64,000 nt of DNA from Paraclostridium dentum (GCF_012922555.1 NZ_WIPK01000005.1:62001-126000); one strand, 5' to 3'; shown: positions 28,338 through 37,202, counted from the first letter of the stretch. The notes: generated from the sequence alone by a model not told the origin. Program-made: numbers and translations.

Positions 28338-28389
28338 TCGCTTAGCTCATATCGTCAACGTCCGCTCGACAAGCTCACGTCCCGTTAAT
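28338..28389 (-). other. GC-rich block in the pyrR 5' untranslated region
   Basis: About 50 bases between the attenuator and the pyrR ribosome binding site are close to 60 percent GC by count, in surroundings below 30 percent. It contains near-palindromic GCTCGACAAGC. It has no open frame with a start and no tRNA feature. Its function is not recognised. Confidence 0.5.
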
Positions 28390-28390
28390 C

Positions 28391-28503
28391 AAAAAAGCTT
28401 CTTACCCTTAGGCAAGAAGCTATACTTATCAAATATAAAGAATCTTATATTTTCTATAAGTTCTAATTCTCTCGCCTTTTGATCTCTCTGGACCAATTAA
28501 AGG
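28391..28503 (-). promoter_or_regulatory. PyrR transcription attenuator of pyrR
   Basis: On the minus strand, a PyrR-binding hairpin (28475-28503) has loop CAGAGA on a TTGGTC/GATCAA stem, closed by CCTTT/AAAGG. It is followed by GGCGAGA, which can pair with TCTTGCC in the 5' arm of an intrinsic terminator (28391-28421, stem AGCTTCTT/AAGAAGCT, then T run). Bound PyrR would block that antiterminator and favour termination, the classical arrangement. Confidence 0.8.
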
Positions 28504-28521
28504 TAACATTCATTTTTTATA

Positions 28522-28550
28522 ATTATATACTAATAAAGCCCTTTTAACAA
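28522..28550 (-). promoter_or_regulatory. Promoter of pyrR-uraA
   Basis: TTGTTA (28545-28550) and TATAAT (28522-28527) on the minus strand have a 17-base spacer. It lies just downstream of rluD and feeds directly into the PyrR leader. Confidence 0.8.
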
Positions 28551-28556
28551 CCACTT

Positions 28557-29468
28557 TTATTTCATTTTAGATATTAAGTCACTGAAATATTTTGGAAGCT
28601 CTGAATTGAACTCAACATATTCATTAGTCGTAGGATGCATAAACCCTAACTTTCTAGCATGTAAGGTTTGTCCTTTTATCCCAAACTTATTATTTTTCGG
28701 ACCATATAGAGGGTCCCCTAATAAAGGATGATTTAAAGATAATGCATGAACTCTTATTTGGTGTGTTCTTCCAGTCTCTAAAGTTGCCTTAACATGAGTA
28801 AAGTTTTCATATCTATTTATGACTTCAAAGTGAGTAATTGCATTTTTTCCATCTTTAACTATACCCATCTTCAATCTATCTTTAGGATTTCTTCCAATAG
28901 GTTTATCAACAGTTATTTTATCTTCTTTCATAACTCCGTGGCATATAAATTCATATTCTCTAGTTATTGAATGATCTTTTAGCTGTTCTGCTAGCGAATT
29001 ATGAGCTTTATTATTTTTCGCAATCATTAAAAGCCCAGATGTATCTTTATCTATCCTGTGTACTATCCCAGGTCTTATCACTCCGTTTATAGAAGATAAA
29101 TTCTCTCTACAATGATATAAAACTGCATTTACTAACGTATTATCATAGTTTCCAGGGGCTGGATGAACAACCATATCTTGAGGTTTATTAACTATTAATA
29201 AGTCCCCATCTTCATAAACAATGTCAATTGGTATATCTTGTGGAGTCACTTCAAGAAGTTTTGGTGCTGGTATCTCAATAATTATATTATCATCTTCTTT
29301 TACCAAGTATTTTGCTTTTTCAATTTTATTATTAACCTTAACTTTTTTATCCTTTATAATCTTTTGTATATAACTCCTAGACATTTCACCTAACTGCCCA
29401 GATAAATATACATCTAGCCTATCGCCTTCTTCTTCATCTATAACTAAAAATTGTCTTACTTCTTCCAT
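28557..29468 (-). CDS. rluD: RluD/YlyB-type 23S rRNA pseudouridine synthase
   Basis: An N-terminal S4 RNA-binding domain (about 15-75) is followed by the RluA/RluD catalytic domain with the signature RPGIVHRIDKDTSGLLMIAK, where the Asp is catalytic, and GRTHQIRVH further on. At 303 residues it is the usual size. It follows lspA by 8 bases, as in Bacillus (lspA-ylyB). Exact target uridines cannot be read from the sequence. Confidence 0.93.
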   Translation of the reverse strand: MEEVRQFLVIDEEEGDRLDVYLSGQLGEMSRSYIQKIIKDKKVKVNNKIEKAKYLVKEDDNIIIEIPAPKLLEVTPQDIPIDIVYEDGDLLIVNKPQDMVVHPAPGNYDNTLVNAVLYHCRENLSSINGVIRPGIVHRIDKDTSGLLMIAKNNKAHNSLAEQLKDHSITREYEFICHGVMKEDKITVDKPIGRNPKDRLKMGIVKDGKNAITHFEVINRYENFTHVKATLETGRTHQIRVHALSLNHPLLGDPLYGPKNNKFGIKGQTLHARKLGFMHPTTNEYVEFNSELPKYFSDLISKMK

Positions 29469-29476
29469 AATTTCAC

Positions 29477-29920
29477 CTACTTGTCATTTTCAAAAAATAT
29501 TATGTATATGCATAATAATATAGTTCCTATAACTACAAATACATCTGCTACATTAAATACATAGTTCCAAACTATTCTAAAATCAAAATAATCTACTACA
29601 AACCCTAATCTTACTCTATCTATAAGATTCCCTATAGCTCCTGCTATTATAAGAATTATAGCACTTTTACCAAGTAAGTTTAGTTGCTTTTTGTATAAAT
29701 AATATAATCCAAATATGCATGCAGCCAAAGCAACCACTACAAAAATAATTTGGTTATTTTGAAACATTCCAAAAGCTGCCCCTCTATTTTCTACATATGT
29801 TAAATGAAATATATCTTTAACTATAGGTACACTCCCTATATTAACTAAATACTTTACAGCTAAAAATTTAGATATTTGATCTAATCCTATTAAGCCTACT
29901 ATAATAAGTATATATATCAA
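29477..29920 (-). CDS. lspA: Lipoprotein signal peptidase (signal peptidase II)
   Basis: A four-helix membrane aspartyl protease of 147 residues that cleaves diacylglyceryl prolipoproteins. Conserved boxes are GLDQISKFLAV, ENRGAAFGMFQ, GAIGNLIDRV and VVDYFDF / FNVADVFVVIG, the last two carrying the catalytic aspartates. It heads the lspA-rluD pair. Confidence 0.96.
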   Translation of the reverse strand: MIYILIIVGLIGLDQISKFLAVKYLVNIGSVPIVKDIFHLTYVENRGAAFGMFQNNQIIFVVVALAACIFGLYYLYKKQLNLLGKSAIILIIAGAIGNLIDRVRLGFVVDYFDFRIVWNYVFNVADVFVVIGTILLCIYIIFFENDK

Positions 29921-29998
29921 AAAAATATCCTCCTCAATTGTTTTAATCTATATATATTATATATATTAACATATATATGGGCAATACATGTTAATATC

Positions 29999-30022
29999 AA
30001 AAAAAGATAGCAATTGCTATCT
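29999..30022 (-). terminator. Intrinsic terminator after the deacetylase gene
   Basis: An 8-bp perfect palindrome GATAGCAATTGCTATC is followed on the minus strand by seven T. It closes the DUF5665-yteA-deacetylase group. Confidence 0.8.
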
Positions 30023-30031
30023 CTCTTTGAT

Positions 30032-30766
30032 TTATTTTTTAACAAGATCTGATATAGTTACAAATTCATATCCTTGTTTTTGTAACTCTGGAATTATACA
30101 TTCTAAAGCTTTTATAGTTTGTGATTTATCATTCCTTATACTGTTATAGTCATGAAGTAAAACTATACTCCCATTTTTCGCATTTTTTTCTATTGTACTT
30201 ATAATATTTCCAACTCCAGGGTTACTCCAATCTCTAGCATCAAAATCAGACCATAACACAACTTTCATATCTTTTGATTTCATTAAGTTAAATAAATTTT
30301 CATTTATTGCCCTATATGGTGGTCTAAACCAAGTTGGCTCTTTCCCTGTAACTTTTTTTATAATTTCTTGAGTTTTTATAATTTCACTATTAAGCTTTTC
30401 AGGTGAATTGTTGCATACATTTATATGCGTAAATGTATGATTCCCAATTTCATGTCCCTCATCAAATGCTCTTTTTACAATTTCAGGATTCCACCCAACT
30501 TTTTGACCTACTACAAAAAATGTGGCTTTTGCATTATTTTTTTTAAGGATGTCTAGTATTTGTGGTGTAAAATCTTCATCAGGACCATCATCAAAGGTTA
30601 AAGCTATAACTTTTTTCTGATCACTACCTCTTTTAATTATTATATCTTCATATTTTTTTGATATATTATTTTTATTATTAAAAACTTCACTTTCACTTGA
30701 CTTTGGCATATTAAATATACCTAATGCTAAAATTAAAAAAAATATAGGTATAATTAACTTCTTCAT
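30032..30766 (-). CDS. Membrane-anchored polysaccharide deacetylase (NodB domain)
   Basis: A single N-terminal hydrophobic segment (about 3-19) works as signal or anchor. The NodB domain shows motif 1 TFDDGPDEDFTPQ (catalytic and metal Asp), motif 2 HEIGNHTFTH (metal His pair), motif 3 RPPYRA and later LLHDYN. It probably deacetylates peptidoglycan or another beta-1,4 glycan outside the membrane. Similarity to PdaB and PgdA types is comparable, so no name is assigned. Motif 3 has Arg where Gly is common. Confidence 0.9.
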   Translation of the reverse strand: MKKLIIPIFFLILALGIFNMPKSSESEVFNNKNNISKKYEDIIIKRGSDQKKVIALTFDDGPDEDFTPQILDILKKNNAKATFFVVGQKVGWNPEIVKRAFDEGHEIGNHTFTHINVCNNSPEKLNSEIIKTQEIIKKVTGKEPTWFRPPYRAINENLFNLMKSKDMKVVLWSDFDARDWSNPGVGNIISTIEKNAKNGSIVLLHDYNSIRNDKSQTIKALECIIPELQKQGYEFVTISDLVKK

Positions 30767-30781
30767 ATTACCGCCTCTTTT

Positions 30782-31273
30782 CTAGTAGTCATCTCTCATA
30801 TCTCTATTCATATCAACTAAGTCTTTAACTTCTCTTGTAAATAAATTAGGTCCACTAAAATTATCTTTTATACTAACACTTTCTATATTATTCACTGGTC
30901 TTTCTTCTTTTTTAGCACAATCTACACATAATCTAGTTTCCGGAATAAAATCTAAGCGATCTTCCTCTATCCCTTTTTTACAACTTTCACAAATTCCATA
31001 AGATCCATTTTTTATTTTATATAATGCATTATCAATTTCATTTAGCTTAAATTTTTCATGATTAGTTAAACTATTTTGCATCTCTTGCATATATACTTCA
31101 CTTCCTATATCCGCAAGATGATTATCATAACTTGAAAGTTCTCCTGATGTGTACTTCTCACTTGTATGTTCAGTAGTATTTCCAAATACAGTGTTATCTT
31201 CCATTTCTGATACTAAATTTATTATATTATTTTTTTCTTCTAGTAACATCTTTTCATATTTTTTATTATTCAT
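30782..31273 (-). CDS. yteA: TraR/DksA-type zinc finger protein, YteA family
   Basis: At 163 residues it begins with a coiled-coil helix and ends with the DksA zinc finger CESCKKGI..RLCVDCAKK. The length and the DNHLADIGSEVYMQEM segment match the YteA sporulation-associated family of Firmicutes. Whether it binds RNA polymerase like DksA is unknown. It is 8 bases downstream of the DUF5665-like gene. Confidence 0.88.
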   Translation of the reverse strand: MNNKKYEKMLLEEKNNIINLVSEMEDNTVFGNTTEHTSEKYTSGELSSYDNHLADIGSEVYMQEMQNSLTNHEKFKLNEIDNALYKIKNGSYGICESCKKGIEEDRLDFIPETRLCVDCAKKEERPVNNIESVSIKDNFSGPNLFTREVKDLVDMNRDMRDDY

Positions 31274-31282
31274 AATAATCCT

Positions 31283-31684
31283 CTACCTTCCTCTAAAATT
31301 ATCTACCATATCTAAAAATTCAGCTATATATTCTCCTATAATAGGTAAGTTAACCCATTTAGATACAATATATAAAACTAAACCTGTAAGAAAACTGAAT
31401 CCAATAGCTTGCCCAAAACCTTTCCCAATTCCTGCTATAAAGTTAATTGCAAACATTCGTCTTCTACTATCTGTTAAAATCATATAATCCATAATTCTGC
31501 TTCTTTCAAACATATATAGCAGACTGTCTATTCTATTATTTGCAATTTCAAGTGCTTTTAATAATGCGCTAGATTCATCATCCCCATGAATTCTTTTATC
31601 AATCTCTTTCATACTCACTGCTTTAACTTCTTCTGTATATATTTCTTTTTCATTTTTTCTATTTCCTAATCTATATCGCTTCAA
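31283..31684 (-). CDS. DUF5665-like small membrane protein
   Basis: The 133-residue product begins at a TTG (31684) with GAGGA upstream. It has an N-terminal soluble part, then INFIAGIGKGFGQAIGFSFLTGLVLYIV, a Gly-rich transmembrane helix typical of DUF5665, and a hydrophobic C-terminal segment. Function unknown. A candidate promoter with TTGTAT and AATAAT separated by 18 bases lies upstream. It heads a three-gene unit with yteA and the polysaccharide deacetylase gene. Confidence 0.75.
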   Translation of the reverse strand: MKRYRLGNRKNEKEIYTEEVKAVSMKEIDKRIHGDDESSALLKALEIANNRIDSLLYMFERSRIMDYMILTDSRRRMFAINFIAGIGKGFGQAIGFSFLTGLVLYIVSKWVNLPIIGEYIAEFLDMVDNFRGR

Positions 31685-31801
31685 AACTTAACACGTCCTC
31701 TTCACATAGAAAAACTTTTTACAATTTTATTATTCCAACTTTTATATTTTAAATACAAGAATTTGCTTTACTAATAGTACTTAATTAATGTTTTATTGCA
31801 C

Positions 31802-31826
31802 AAAAAAAACCCTATTAAATAGGGCT
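31802..31826 (-). terminator. Intrinsic terminator of mtnN-trpS
   Basis: A CCCTATT/AATAGGG stem is followed on the minus strand by eight T, directly after trpS. Confidence 0.88.
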
Positions 31827-31839
31827 TTAAATTTTAATT

Positions 31840-32844
31840 TTATAAAAATTTCTTTTCTATCAATCCAACTTTTTTATAAACTTTTCTTAGTGTTTTTCTA
31901 GCTTGATATTCTGCCTTTTGAGCACCTTTAGCATATATATCTTCTAAGTAATCCTTGTTTGACAGCAAATATTCATATTGGTCTTTTATAGGTTTTAAAG
32001 TTTCTACTATTACTTCAGCAACGTCATTTTTAAAATCTCCATATCCTTTACTTTCATACATAGCAACTACATCTTCTATAGATTTATTGTCTAGTTTTGA
32101 GTATATATCTAAAAGATTTTTTATACCTGGTTGCTCATCACTATATCTAACTACTCCAACAGAATCTGTTACACTTCTTTTTATTTTTCTTCTTATTGTA
32201 TCAGCATCATCAACTAATAATATATATCCATTTTCATTTTCATCTGATTTACTCATTTTTTTAGTTGGTTCTTGTAAGCTCATTACTCTAGCTCCAGCTT
32301 TTGGTATATATGGTTCTGGAACTTTAAATGTAGGGCTATATCTATTGTTAAATCTATTTGCTAAATCTCTAGCTAACTCTAGATGTTGTTTTTGATCTTC
32401 TCCAACTGGCACTAAATCTGTTTGATATAATAATATATCTGCAGCCATTAAAACTGGATAAGTAAACAATCCTGCATTTAAATTAGCTTCACTTTTTTGA
32501 GATTTATCTTTAAACTGAGTCATTCTACTTAACTCACCCATATATGTCATTGTATTTAAAATCCACATCAACTCTGTATGACAACTAACATGTGACTGTA
32601 TGAATATAGTATTTTTTTCTGGATCTAAACCACTTGCCATATATTGAGCTAATAACTGCATTGTATTTGCTCTTAAATTTTTAGCTTCTTGTGGAACTGT
32701 TATTGCATGTAAATCTACTACACTATAATAGCAGTTATAATCTTCTTGTAATTCTTTCCAATTTTTTATAGCTCCAAGATAATTTCCTAATGTTAATTTA
32801 CCTGATGGTTGAGCCCCACTAAATATTATTTTCTTTTCACTCAT
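31840..32844 (-). CDS. trpS: Tryptophanyl-tRNA synthetase
   Basis: A class I synthetase of 334 residues. SGAQPSGKLTLGNYLGA holds the HIGH equivalent (TLGN), and KKMSKSDENENGYI contains KMSKS. Motifs for Trp binding such as DLVPVGEDQKQHLELARD are present. It follows mtnN by 12 bases and is under a T-box whose specifier codon is UGG, so it should be induced when uncharged tRNA-Trp builds up. Confidence 0.97.
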   Translation of the reverse strand: MSEKKIIFSGAQPSGKLTLGNYLGAIKNWKELQEDYNCYYSVVDLHAITVPQEAKNLRANTMQLLAQYMASGLDPEKNTIFIQSHVSCHTELMWILNTMTYMGELSRMTQFKDKSQKSEANLNAGLFTYPVLMAADILLYQTDLVPVGEDQKQHLELARDLANRFNNRYSPTFKVPEPYIPKAGARVMSLQEPTKKMSKSDENENGYILLVDDADTIRRKIKRSVTDSVGVVRYSDEQPGIKNLLDIYSKLDNKSIEDVVAMYESKGYGDFKNDVAEVIVETLKPIKDQYEYLLSNKDYLEDIYAKGAQKAEYQARKTLRKVYKKVGLIEKKFL

Positions 32845-32856
32845 ATTTAATGCCTC

Positions 32857-33555
32857 CTATAAATTTTTTAACATTCTAAGTACTATATCTTTTGAATTGT
32901 GAGCTGCTTGACCTACAAACTCTTCATATGTTACATCTGCACTCCCATCTGCTTTATCTGACATAGCTCTTATAACTACAAATGGAGTATGATTCACATA
33001 ACATACATGTGCTATAGCAGCTCCTTCCATTTCTCCACAGTATCCATTAAATTCTTTTACTAATTCATCTTTTAATTCCTTGTTACTTATAAATATATCT
33101 CCACTTAAAACTCTACCTTTTAAAACTTTATGAGTTTTAACTTCTGCTTTTGATGATTCATAAGCCGCATTTATTAAGTTTTCATCTGCTTTAAATATTG
33201 AATTATCCATTCTAGGTATCATACCTTTTTTATCACCAAATACAGTAGTGTCAAAGTCATGTTGTATCGCATCTGTAGATATAACTATATCATATACATC
33301 TAGTTCTTCATTTAATGCTCCTGCCACACCTGTATTAACAACTGCATCTACATTAAATTCACTTATTAATATTTGGGCACATAATGCAGCATTTACTTTA
33401 CCTATTCCACATCTAACTAAAACAATATCTTTATTTTCTAATTTTCCTACATAAAATTTTAAACTAGCTTTTTCTATAGTTTCTTCTATGTCCATTATAT
33501 CTCTTAATATATCTACTTCCTCATCCATTGCACCTATTATTCCTATTTTGTTCAT
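32857..33555 (-). CDS. mtnN: 5'-methylthioadenosine / S-adenosylhomocysteine nucleosidase
   Basis: It cleaves adenine from MTA and SAH in methionine salvage and the activated methyl cycle. The 232 residues show GIIGAMDEEV, RCGIGKVNAA, GVAGALNEELDVYD, MEGAAIAHVC (catalytic Glu region) and RAMSDKADGSA (catalytic Asp). It lies directly behind the Trp T-box leader and 12 bases ahead of trpS, so it should respond to tryptophan supply, which is unexpected for this enzyme. Confidence 0.96.
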   Translation of the reverse strand: MNKIGIIGAMDEEVDILRDIMDIEETIEKASLKFYVGKLENKDIVLVRCGIGKVNAALCAQILISEFNVDAVVNTGVAGALNEELDVYDIVISTDAIQHDFDTTVFGDKKGMIPRMDNSIFKADENLINAAYESSKAEVKTHKVLKGRVLSGDIFISNKELKDELVKEFNGYCGEMEGAAIAHVCYVNHTPFVVIRAMSDKADGSADVTYEEFVGQAAHNSKDIVLRMLKNL

Positions 33556-33600
33556 TTCTAAATTCCTCCTGTATGTTATTAATCTTTATTTTTTTATAAT

Positions 33601-33870
33601 TAAAAAATCCGTCCTAAATAAATAGGACGGATATATTTTCCGCGGTACCACCTAAATTATATACATTTTTATATGCATATCACTTAATAACCTCTGCTAT
33701 AACGTGCAGTCACGATATCAGCTACTCTTTAAATTTCACCTAATTCCTCAAAGGTCCATTCATTAAATTTATTTATATTGAGTTCTCAGCTACCTCAATT
33801 CTCTGTATTAAATAAGAAATTTAATTACTAATCCTCTTCACTGGATTCTTATATTATATTTTTATATTTA
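33601..33870 (-). ncRNA. Tryptophan T-box leader of mtnN-trpS
   Basis: The minus strand has the T-box sequence AGGTGGTACCGCGG (33640-33653), upstream stem I parts ACAGAGA and GCTGAGAACTC, and a specifier region GAATGGACC in which UGG (33756-33758) codes for Trp. A terminator with stem AATCCGTCCTA/TAGGACGGAT and a T run (33601-33632) lies downstream and competes with the antiterminator that contains the T-box. Confidence 0.92.
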
Positions 33871-33876
33871 TTTTAT

Positions 33877-33905
33877 ATGATATGTTTTAATCTAAAAAAA
33901 GTCAA
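33877..33905 (-). promoter_or_regulatory. Promoter of the Trp T-box operon
   Basis: TTGACT (33900-33905), 17 bases, then TATCAT (33877-33882) on the minus strand, just upstream of the T-box stem I. Confidence 0.7.
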
Positions 33906-33945
33906 CCATTTAAACCATATATTTTTTCTCCCACCTAATTCCCAC

Positions 33946-33976
33946 AAAAAAATAAGCTATCTAATAAATAGATAGC
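33946..33976 (-). terminator. Intrinsic terminator after ileS
   Basis: An 8-bp stem GCTATCTA/TAGATAGC with a five-base loop is followed on the minus strand by TTATTTTTTT. It lies about 120 bases after the ileS stop. Confidence 0.82.
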
Positions 33977-33978
33977 AA

Positions 33979-34053
33979 GGATAAATAGTGTAGTTTTAGC
34001 GACATTTAAAAGCATCTTTTAAGCTTTTTGGAGCAAAACTATACTATTTATCC
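33979..34053. repeat. Long imperfect hairpin in the ileS 3' untranslated region
   Basis: Nineteen-base arms (33979-33997 and 34035-34053) pair with one mismatch and enclose a 37-base loop that itself has a 7-bp inner stem (34006-34012 with 34016-34022). A third small inverted repeat (34055-34061 with 34075-34081) and a repeated TATACTATTTAT word (34040-34051 and 34061-34072) adjoin it. It is much larger than a terminator and could be a miniature mobile element or a stabilising 3' structure. Confidence 0.65.
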
Positions 34054-34094
34054 GAAGCTTTATACTATTTATAGAAAGCTTATTTATATTTAAA

Positions 34095-37000
34095 CTATTT
34101 TCTTGTAACTTTTATACCTGTCATGTGGTCATTTAAGTTATGTTTTTCTATAGTTTCATCATCAACTCTATTTATGTTTAAAGCTAAAGTTTCTGATTTT
34201 ATATATTCAGAGTATTCATTTATAGCATTTGCTATTTCATCATCTGAACAATAATCAATATCTATATTGTCTAAAACATCAAAGTCATTAGATTTTCTTA
34301 ATTGTTGAACTTTAGATATAAATTCTCTAGCATATCCTTCGTTTACTAAAGTCTCATTTAAAGTTGTATCTAATATTACAAATAGGTTGTTTTCCATAGT
34401 AACATTAAACCCTTCTTTAGCTGATATATTTATTAATACATGATCTTTATTAAACTTAAATTCTTCTCCGTCTATATCTACACTTATAGACTCTCCAGCT
34501 TCTAGCTTAGGTACAACTTCACTTGCATCAAGTTTATTTAATGCCCCAGCAAAGAATTTCATCTTAGCTCCAAGCACAGGTCCTAAAACTTTGAAGTTTG
34601 GTTTTAATGTAAAGTTCATATATTCTCCTAAGTCTTTAGCAAATATAACTTCTTTAACATTAAGTTCTTCTTTTATTAAGTCAACAACATCACTTATAGT
34701 ACCTTCATATTTTCCATCTACTAATACTTTTTGTATAGGTTGACGAACTTTTATTCTAGTAGCTTCTCTTGATGCTCTTCCTAATGTAACTAAGTTTTTA
34801 ACTAAATCCATTTTTTCTTCTAGATTATTATCTATTAAATCTAAATTAGCTTTAGGATAAGTAGCTAAGTGAACTGAAGTTTCGTTAGTTAAGTTTCTAT
34901 ATATTTCTTCTGCTATAAATGGTGTAAATGGAGCTATTAACTTACAAAGCTCTGTTAATATCTCGTAAGTTGTATTATAAACTGATTTTTTATCTTCTGT
35001 TAATTCAGTTGCCCAGAATCTTCTTCTTGAACGTCTTATATACCAGTTAGATAAATCTTCATTTATAAATTCTTGAACCATTCTAACAGTTTTATTTAAT
35101 TCAAATATCTCTAAGTTTTCTTCTACTTCTTTCTTTAAGTTGTTAAATTTAGATAATATCCATCTGTCTAATTCTGGTCTATCTTTATATTCAACGAAGA
35201 ACTCTGATGGATTTATATTATCTGTATTTGCATATAATGTGAAGAAGTTATATACATTTTTCATAGTTCCTAAGAATTTACTTTGAACCTCTTTTAATCC
35301 ATCTACATCAAATCTTGTTGGAGTCCATGGTGGAGATACATATAATAAATACCATCTTAATGCATCTGCTCCATATTGATCAAATAATTCAAAAGGATTT
35401 ACTGTGTTTCCTCTTGATTTACTCATTTTCTTACCTTCTTTATCAAGTACCAAGTCATTAACTAAAACTCTCTTATATGGAGCTTTACCTGTAACAAAAG
35501 TAGATATAGCAAGTAATGAATAGAACCATCCTCTAGTTTGATCTATACCTTCACAAATAAAATCTGCTGGGAATAATTCATCAAAGTTTTCTTTATTTTC
35601 AAATGGGTAGTGATGTTGTGCAAATGGCATAGAACCACTATCAAACCAACAGTCTATAACGTCTGTTACTCTAGTCATAGTTCCTCCACACTTATCACAC
35701 TTGAAGTGTATGTCATCTACATATGGTCTGTGTAATTCTATAGTTTTTGGATCTATATCTTCTATAGCTTTGTTAGCAAGCTCTTCTCTTGACCCTACAG
35801 ACTCTTTATGACCACATTCACATTTCCATACGTTTAATGGTGTTCCCCAATATCTACTTCTAGATATTGCCCAATCATTTAAGTTTTCTAACCAGTTACC
35901 AAATCTTCCTTCTCCTACGAAACCTGGGTACCATTCAACAGTTTTGTTGTTTGCTATTAATTGGTCTTTTAGCTTAGTCATTTCTATATACCAACTTGGT
36001 TTTGCATAGTATAAAAGTGGAGTTTGGCATCTCCAGCAGTGAGGATAGTTATGAGCTACCTTTTCTTTGCTGAATAATTTATTTTCTCCGTGTAACCATT
36101 TTATAATTTCAACGTCTACACCATCTTCCATTACAAATTTACCTTCCCATGGAGTAGTTGTAAACTTACCTGCTTCTGAAACTGGTTGTAACACTGGTAA
36201 ATCGTATTTTCTTCCTAAGTTGTAATCATCTTCACCAAATGCTGGTGCTGTATGAACTATTCCTGTACCATCTTCTGTTGTTACATAGTCACCTAAAGTA
36301 ACAAAGAATGCTTTTTTATCTGCTTCAACAAATGGCATTAATTGTTCATATTCAACGTACTCTAAATCTTTACCTTTTAATTCTTCTATAACTTCATAAT
36401 CTTCTCCTAAAACTTTATTAGCTAAAGCTTTAGCAACATAGTATATTTCGTCATTTTGCTTAACTTTTATATAGTCTATTTCAGCACCTACTGTTAAAGC
36501 AACATTTGATGGTAATGTCCAAGGAGTTGTTGTCCATGCTAAGAAATATTCATTAGCATCTTTTCTCTTGAACTTAGCTATTACTGTATTATTTTTTATT
36601 TCTTTATATCCTTGTGCAACCTCATGTGATGCAAGACCTGTTCCACATCTTGGACAGTATGGAAGTATTTTATGACCTTCATATACGTATCCTTCTTTGT
36701 TGAACTTATCTAATATCCACCATACAGACTCGATATAATTATTATCTAAAGTTATATACGGATTATCTAAGTCTATTTCATAAGCCATTCTTTCAGTCAT
36801 GTCTCTCCATTGCTTTTCAAATGTGAAAACAGACTCTCTACACTTTTTATTAAATTTGTCTAATCCATAAGCTTCTATTTGTTGCTTATCAGATAAACCT
36901 AATTCTTTTTCTACTTGTATTTCTACTGGTAATCCATGTGTATCCCATCCAGCTTTTCTTTTTACTTGATATCCATTCATAGTTTTATATCTACAAACAG

Positions 37001-37202
37001 AGTCTTTTAAAGTTCTAGCTATAACGTGGTGTATTCCTGGGTTTCCATTTGCAGTTGGAGGCCCTTCATAGAATACAAAACTAGGATCATCTTTTCCTTT
37101 TTCTAAAGTTTTTTCTAACATATTTATGTCATTCCAGTAATCAGATACTTTAGCTTCAGCTTCTTTTACAGAAGAATCTACTAACGACTTAAATTTAGCC
37201 AT
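34095..37202 (-). CDS. ileS: Isoleucyl-tRNA synthetase, IleRS2-like, with GIHH signature
   Basis: A class I synthetase of 1035 residues. The start is the ATG at 37202 (MAKFKSLVDS) behind AAGGAAGG; an open frame continues upstream only because the T-box leader lacks stops. The adenylation signature reads GNPGIHHVIAR (GIHH at residues 56-59) where HxGH is usual; KKMSKSRGNTVNP is the KMSKS loop. The editing domain contains FVTLGDYVTTEDGTGIVHTAPAFG. The length and sequence style fit the type 2 (eukaryote-like) enzyme, generally less sensitive to mupirocin. It is controlled by an isoleucine T-box. Confidence 0.96.
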   Translation of the reverse strand: MAKFKSLVDSSVKEAEAKVSDYWNDINMLEKTLEKGKDDPSFVFYEGPPTANGNPGIHHVIARTLKDSVCRYKTMNGYQVKRKAGWDTHGLPVEIQVEKELGLSDKQQIEAYGLDKFNKKCRESVFTFEKQWRDMTERMAYEIDLDNPYITLDNNYIESVWWILDKFNKEGYVYEGHKILPYCPRCGTGLASHEVAQGYKEIKNNTVIAKFKRKDANEYFLAWTTTPWTLPSNVALTVGAEIDYIKVKQNDEIYYVAKALANKVLGEDYEVIEELKGKDLEYVEYEQLMPFVEADKKAFFVTLGDYVTTEDGTGIVHTAPAFGEDDYNLGRKYDLPVLQPVSEAGKFTTTPWEGKFVMEDGVDVEIIKWLHGENKLFSKEKVAHNYPHCWRCQTPLLYYAKPSWYIEMTKLKDQLIANNKTVEWYPGFVGEGRFGNWLENLNDWAISRSRYWGTPLNVWKCECGHKESVGSREELANKAIEDIDPKTIELHRPYVDDIHFKCDKCGGTMTRVTDVIDCWFDSGSMPFAQHHYPFENKENFDELFPADFICEGIDQTRGWFYSLLAISTFVTGKAPYKRVLVNDLVLDKEGKKMSKSRGNTVNPFELFDQYGADALRWYLLYVSPPWTPTRFDVDGLKEVQSKFLGTMKNVYNFFTLYANTDNINPSEFFVEYKDRPELDRWILSKFNNLKKEVEENLEIFELNKTVRMVQEFINEDLSNWYIRRSRRRFWATELTEDKKSVYNTTYEILTELCKLIAPFTPFIAEEIYRNLTNETSVHLATYPKANLDLIDNNLEEKMDLVKNLVTLGRASREATRIKVRQPIQKVLVDGKYEGTISDVVDLIKEELNVKEVIFAKDLGEYMNFTLKPNFKVLGPVLGAKMKFFAGALNKLDASEVVPKLEAGESISVDIDGEEFKFNKDHVLINISAKEGFNVTMENNLFVILDTTLNETLVNEGYAREFISKVQQLRKSNDFDVLDNIDIDYCSDDEIANAINEYSEYIKSETLALNINRVDDETIEKHNLNDHMTGIKVTRK

